9,663 nucleotides of DNA from Verrucomicrobiales bacterium. GTDB lineage: Bacteria; Verrucomicrobiota; Verrucomicrobiia; Verrucomicrobiales; Akkermansiaceae. Under the pieces are notes generated by a model that did no database searches, was not told the DNA's origin, and saw nothing but the letters and a program-made list of their open reading frames with translations. The first letter of the stretch is position 1. Each line of letters opens with the position of its first letter. This document shows positions 7,386-9,663 of the stretch, one piece after another. The translations under genes and the position numbers were made by a program. The stretch lies in contig DPWT01000222.1 in the NCBI GenBank assembly GCA_003527555.1, positions 1-9,663 of the forward strand, written 5' to 3'.

Positions 7386-8804
7386 TCACTTGCTCTTTTC
7401 TCCTCCATAGATTCGCTGGACACGCTCCAAATAATTATTTGTGAAGTCATCTTCTTTTCGTCGAAGAGGTTTTTCTTCTAATTTATCACTAAATTCTCGA
7501 TACTCCCGAAAGCTAGCAGTGATTTCTTTCGACTGTGTAATGTCATACCAGTCCAAGTAGTCTCGCACTCGTGTGGCTGCATTTTTTTTCTGCTGCCGTT
7601 TGATTGATAAATTTTTCAAGCGTGTGTCTATGTTGTCAGCAGTAGCGGTTACGATATCGCTAACTATCATGTCGTATTCATAGATTAACGGCCGATAAGT
7701 CGGGAAACATCGATAGCTAATGCGGTTGAGTTCAGCTCGCACGCCGGCTACTGCCTCAGAGCGTTCACGCATGCTTTTTAGTTGGATCACGTCAGCGTAA
7801 TCATGAATGGAAATAGTTTTAGCAATATCTTCTGCATCACGGTAACGCAAAACAAGAATACTATTGAGGCGCTTTTCGGTTTCAAATATGGAAAACACTT
7901 CACTAACCTTTGCTGTGCCTAACTCAAGCATCTCTAAGTTTAACCATTTCTCAAGACTGTTGCTTGACTGATTCATTGATGGGAAATGCTGGCGCATGAG
8001 ATTTTCTGCCTCGCCCTTAAATGTTGCGAAATCAGCGAGATAGGATGCTATACTCGATTTACCTTTAGGTTGCCTGACTAAAGAACTGACCATGGCGCCA
8101 GAAATGGCACGGAAAGCAATGGGTTTGAGTCCTGTTAGATCCAACCATTTTTTCTCTGACATATCGAAGGTTCTCTGCAGCGACAGGATTTCAAGATATG
8201 GGATTTTTGACTGATAGAGCTTGCGATCACTTCTATTTGCTCGAAGGTTGAGGACTTCTAACAAGCCAACCACCAACCACGGCTTAACTAATACTCGCTC
8301 CCCATCCTCAACAACTTGTCCATTCCCCAAGCCACGCTCATATAGAATCATTTCCATGACGTGGTATCGCAGTTTAGACCAATCAATCCCACGGGCCATA
8401 TGGATATGTATGTTAAGCTGATACTGCCCTTCGATTAGCATGATATCGCTTGCGATACTTCGCTTTTTTTTTACATCTCCTTGGGTTCCGTATAAACGAA
8501 TGACAATCGGGATTTTCAGCTGCCTCTGTTTCTGGTTACAAAGCTCATTTAGCTCAGTAAAAACACCACGAGCCATCGATGCAATCCCACCACGTATCTG
8601 CTGATTGCTACCAACCACTGTTATATTACCGAACTTAGTCACACTTTGTTTGTGAGCAACAGCAGGAAATTCAGGTTGGACAACAGGCTTAATATTAAAA
8701 GGTGGATCAGGCTCATCTGGGGCCAAATCTTGTGCGCTTACAGTCGCAGCATGAACGAGACAAAAACTCGCAGTTAGAATAAGACTGTCTCGCGGGAAGA
8801 TCAT
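7386..8804 (-). CDS. Secreted protein of unknown function, possible inactive peptidase-MA-like fold
   Basis: A 472-residue protein with a signal peptide: hydrophobic stretch about 7-20 and a likely cleavage site after VSA (22-24). I do not recognise a named family. The layout from about 60 to 295 resembles peptidase-MA-like (gluzincin) proteins. ITVVGSN at 61-67 and an IPIVIRLYG strand at 98-106 come first. YHVMEMILYE (147-156) then sits where HExxH would be, and KPWLVVGLLEVL (174-185) where the PxWLxEGxA segment would be. A helical region after that ends in SLEKWLNLEM (283-292). The zinc-binding and catalytic residues are not present, so it would be a non-enzymatic relative if the resemblance is real. 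The C-terminal 170 residues are charged and mostly helical. Its ATG overlaps the upstream gene's TGA (ATGA) and is preceded by a good ribosome binding site. It ends 13 bases from the convergent vWA gene. Confidence 0.85.
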   Translation of the reverse strand: MIFPRDSLILTASFCLVHAATVSAQDLAPDEPDPPFNIKPVVQPEFPAVAHKQSVTKFGNITVVGSNQQIRGGIASMARGVFTELNELCNQKQRQLKIPIVIRLYGTQGDVKKKRSIASDIMLIEGQYQLNIHIHMARGIDWSKLRYHVMEMILYERGLGNGQVVEDGERVLVKPWLVVGLLEVLNLRANRSDRKLYQSKIPYLEILSLQRTFDMSEKKWLDLTGLKPIAFRAISGAMVSSLVRQPKGKSSIASYLADFATFKGEAENLMRQHFPSMNQSSNSLEKWLNLEMLELGTAKVSEVFSIFETEKRLNSILVLRYRDAEDIAKTISIHDYADVIQLKSMRERSEAVAGVRAELNRISYRCFPTYRPLIYEYDMIVSDIVTATADNIDTRLKNLSIKRQQKKNAATRVRDYLDWYDITQSKEITASFREYREFSDKLEEKPLRRKEDDFTNNYLERVQRIYGGEKSK

Positions 8805-9532
8805 AACCTTTCCTCTGGCTTGCGCGGATCGAGGGTGATTTTACCGTCTTCGACACGAATATCTCGGATTTCATTCTCCTTGTATGGTTTCATTTCCTCG
8901 GAGAGCTCACTAGCAAGGTTTTCAAAAGCCCCCATGATAAGTCGAGCAAAGCCACCGGGCGCCCTGACTTGACCAATATGAGATGTATCGCGCCTGATGC
9001 TAAAGCCTCTCTTGCTACGAACAAAGTGCAGGAACATTGATGTCACATGAGTTTTCCCCAATACATCTCGCTCGATAATAATCTCAATTTGATTCTTTTT
9101 AAAATCTACCCACACCCCGCGTGCCTCAGCATAGGGTTCTACCAAACCGCCTTGCTTTAAAATAACACGTTTACTTAACCAACTATTGATCTCTTCTTCT
9201 GTAAATGTAATGGGATAATTGCGCTCAACAGCAGTTTCGAGCCGAATCTTCAACATCGGTGGGTCAACTGTTGCTCCATCAAGTATCTCTGCCCGTCCGT
9301 CAATATGATCCATTGGATATGCTCTAAGAGCAGGGAACACACGCTTGCCTGCAATAGTGGCATCGATGAATGCTTTACTGGTGGCATCAGGACTCCCGGC
9401 GGGTAACCATAAAAACCAGATGTGCACACCAATATAGACCATCACCGTCAAGAGTAACAGAACTGCAAGTTTTTTGATACAGCCGCTTTTCTGAACTGGT
9501 TTCAGTTTTTTTTCTTCTGTCGTCGATCCCAT
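8801..9532 (-). CDS. Single-pass membrane protein of unknown function
   Basis: A 243-residue protein I do not recognise. A lysine-rich N-terminus (residues 1-21) leads into one membrane segment at about 22-43 (KLAVLLLLTVMVYIGVHIWF and on). This is consistent with a cytoplasmic N-terminus and a periplasmic C-terminal domain of about 200 residues. In that domain ITFTEEEINSWLSKR (108-122) resembles the 'TxxELN' segment that begins the beta-rich periplasmic domain of several bacterial membrane-anchored proteins. Alternating strands follow (VWVDFKKNQIEIIIERDV, THVTSMFLHFV). The C-terminus IRVEDGKITL is also typical of such beta folds. This comparison is loose and gives no function. The ATG at 9532 has no clear Shine-Dalgarno sequence. 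The stop overlaps the start of the secreted protein downstream by four bases, so the two are almost certainly co-transcribed and translationally coupled. Confidence 0.85.
   Translation of the reverse strand: MGSTTEEKKLKPVQKSGCIKKLAVLLLLTVMVYIGVHIWFLWLPAGSPDATSKAFIDATIAGKRVFPALRAYPMDHIDGRAEILDGATVDPPMLKIRLETAVERNYPITFTEEEINSWLSKRVILKQGGLVEPYAEARGVWVDFKKNQIEIIIERDVLGKTHVTSMFLHFVRSKRGFSIRRDTSHIGQVRAPGGFARLIMGAFENLASELSEEMKPYKENEIRDIRVEDGKITLDPRKPEERL
8807..8816 (-). promoter_or_regulatory. Shine-Dalgarno sequence of the 472-residue secreted protein
   Basis: On the minus strand AGAGGAAAGG lies just upstream of the ATG at 8804, with the GAGG core 7 bases from the start codon. It sits inside the last codons of the upstream gene. 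It is the only strong ribosome binding site seen in the window and supports this start, together with the signal peptide that begins there. Confidence 0.7.
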
Positions 9533-9663
9533 AAGCGAGTAAGTTAGTTATCAGATCATGTGCGTTATGAAAAGCCCCGATTGCCCAGAGCTCGTTAATT
9601 CAGAATCGCCTTGCCAGCTGGATAATTAGGGTGAAAATATCTCAACTTTCATTCGGTTTCATT
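9533..9663. other. Intergenic region upstream of the minus-strand pair
   Basis: These 131 bases must carry the promoter for the two-gene minus-strand unit if that unit is not read from beyond the window. No convincing -35/-10 pair and no terminator hairpin was found. On the plus strand a GTG at 9631 opens an 11-codon frame to the edge (KISQLSFGFI after the start), which might be the start of a divergent gene but cannot be judged. Confidence 0.4.

Noticed and set aside
9631..9663. Possible start of a plus-strand gene at GTG 9631
   Set aside because: Only 11 codons are visible before the edge and the AGG directly abuts the GTG, so spacing for a ribosome binding site is wrong. It cannot be supported.

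Overview
The window looks like chromosomal DNA from a Gram-negative, free-living bacterium of moderate GC content (mid-to-high 40s per cent by eye, not computed). The gene set is a MoxR ATPase, a DUF58 protein, a BatA-type membrane protein and a large membrane vWA protein, followed by poorly conserved secreted proteins. This layout is familiar from the Planctomycetota/Verrucomicrobiota group, and my best guess is Verrucomicrobiota (Opitutae-like). That guess rests on remembered gene layout, not on a marker gene. No rRNA, tRNA, CRISPR array, insertion sequence or phage gene was seen.

Layout. Positions 1-801 (minus strand) hold the N-terminal 267 residues of IMP dehydrogenase (guaB), cut by the window edge. 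Positions 802-1149 are a divergent intergenic region with weak promoter candidates and a short direct repeat. Positions 1150-7372 (plus strand) form one compact four-gene transcription unit with gaps of 3, 29 and 17 bases: MoxR-family AAA+ ATPase, DUF58/vWA protein, BatA-like membrane vWA protein, and a large membrane vWA protein with a glutamine-amidotransferase-like middle. Convergent to it, with only 13 bases between the two stop codons, is a two-gene minus-strand unit (9532 down to 7386). It encodes a single-pass membrane protein and a secreted protein joined by an ATGA stop/start overlap. Positions 9533-9663 are intergenic.

How the genes may work together. In known MoxR/vWA systems the AAA+ ATPase acts as a chaperone-like remodeller and the vWA proteins are metal-dependent adhesion or scaffold subunits. 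Here one vWA protein appears soluble and two are anchored in the inner membrane, and all three keep every MIDAS metal-binding position. An active cytoplasm-to-envelope complex is therefore plausible, although its substrate cannot be read from the sequence. The convergent pair is also directed to the envelope. Its secreted member resembles the peptidase-MA (gluzincin) layout without the catalytic residues. The guaB fragment has clear IMPDH N-terminal and CBS domains but an unusual sequence at the loop that normally contacts NAD.

Translation starts are noteworthy: two of the four cluster genes appear to use GTG or TTG, and only one gene in the window has a convincing Shine-Dalgarno sequence.
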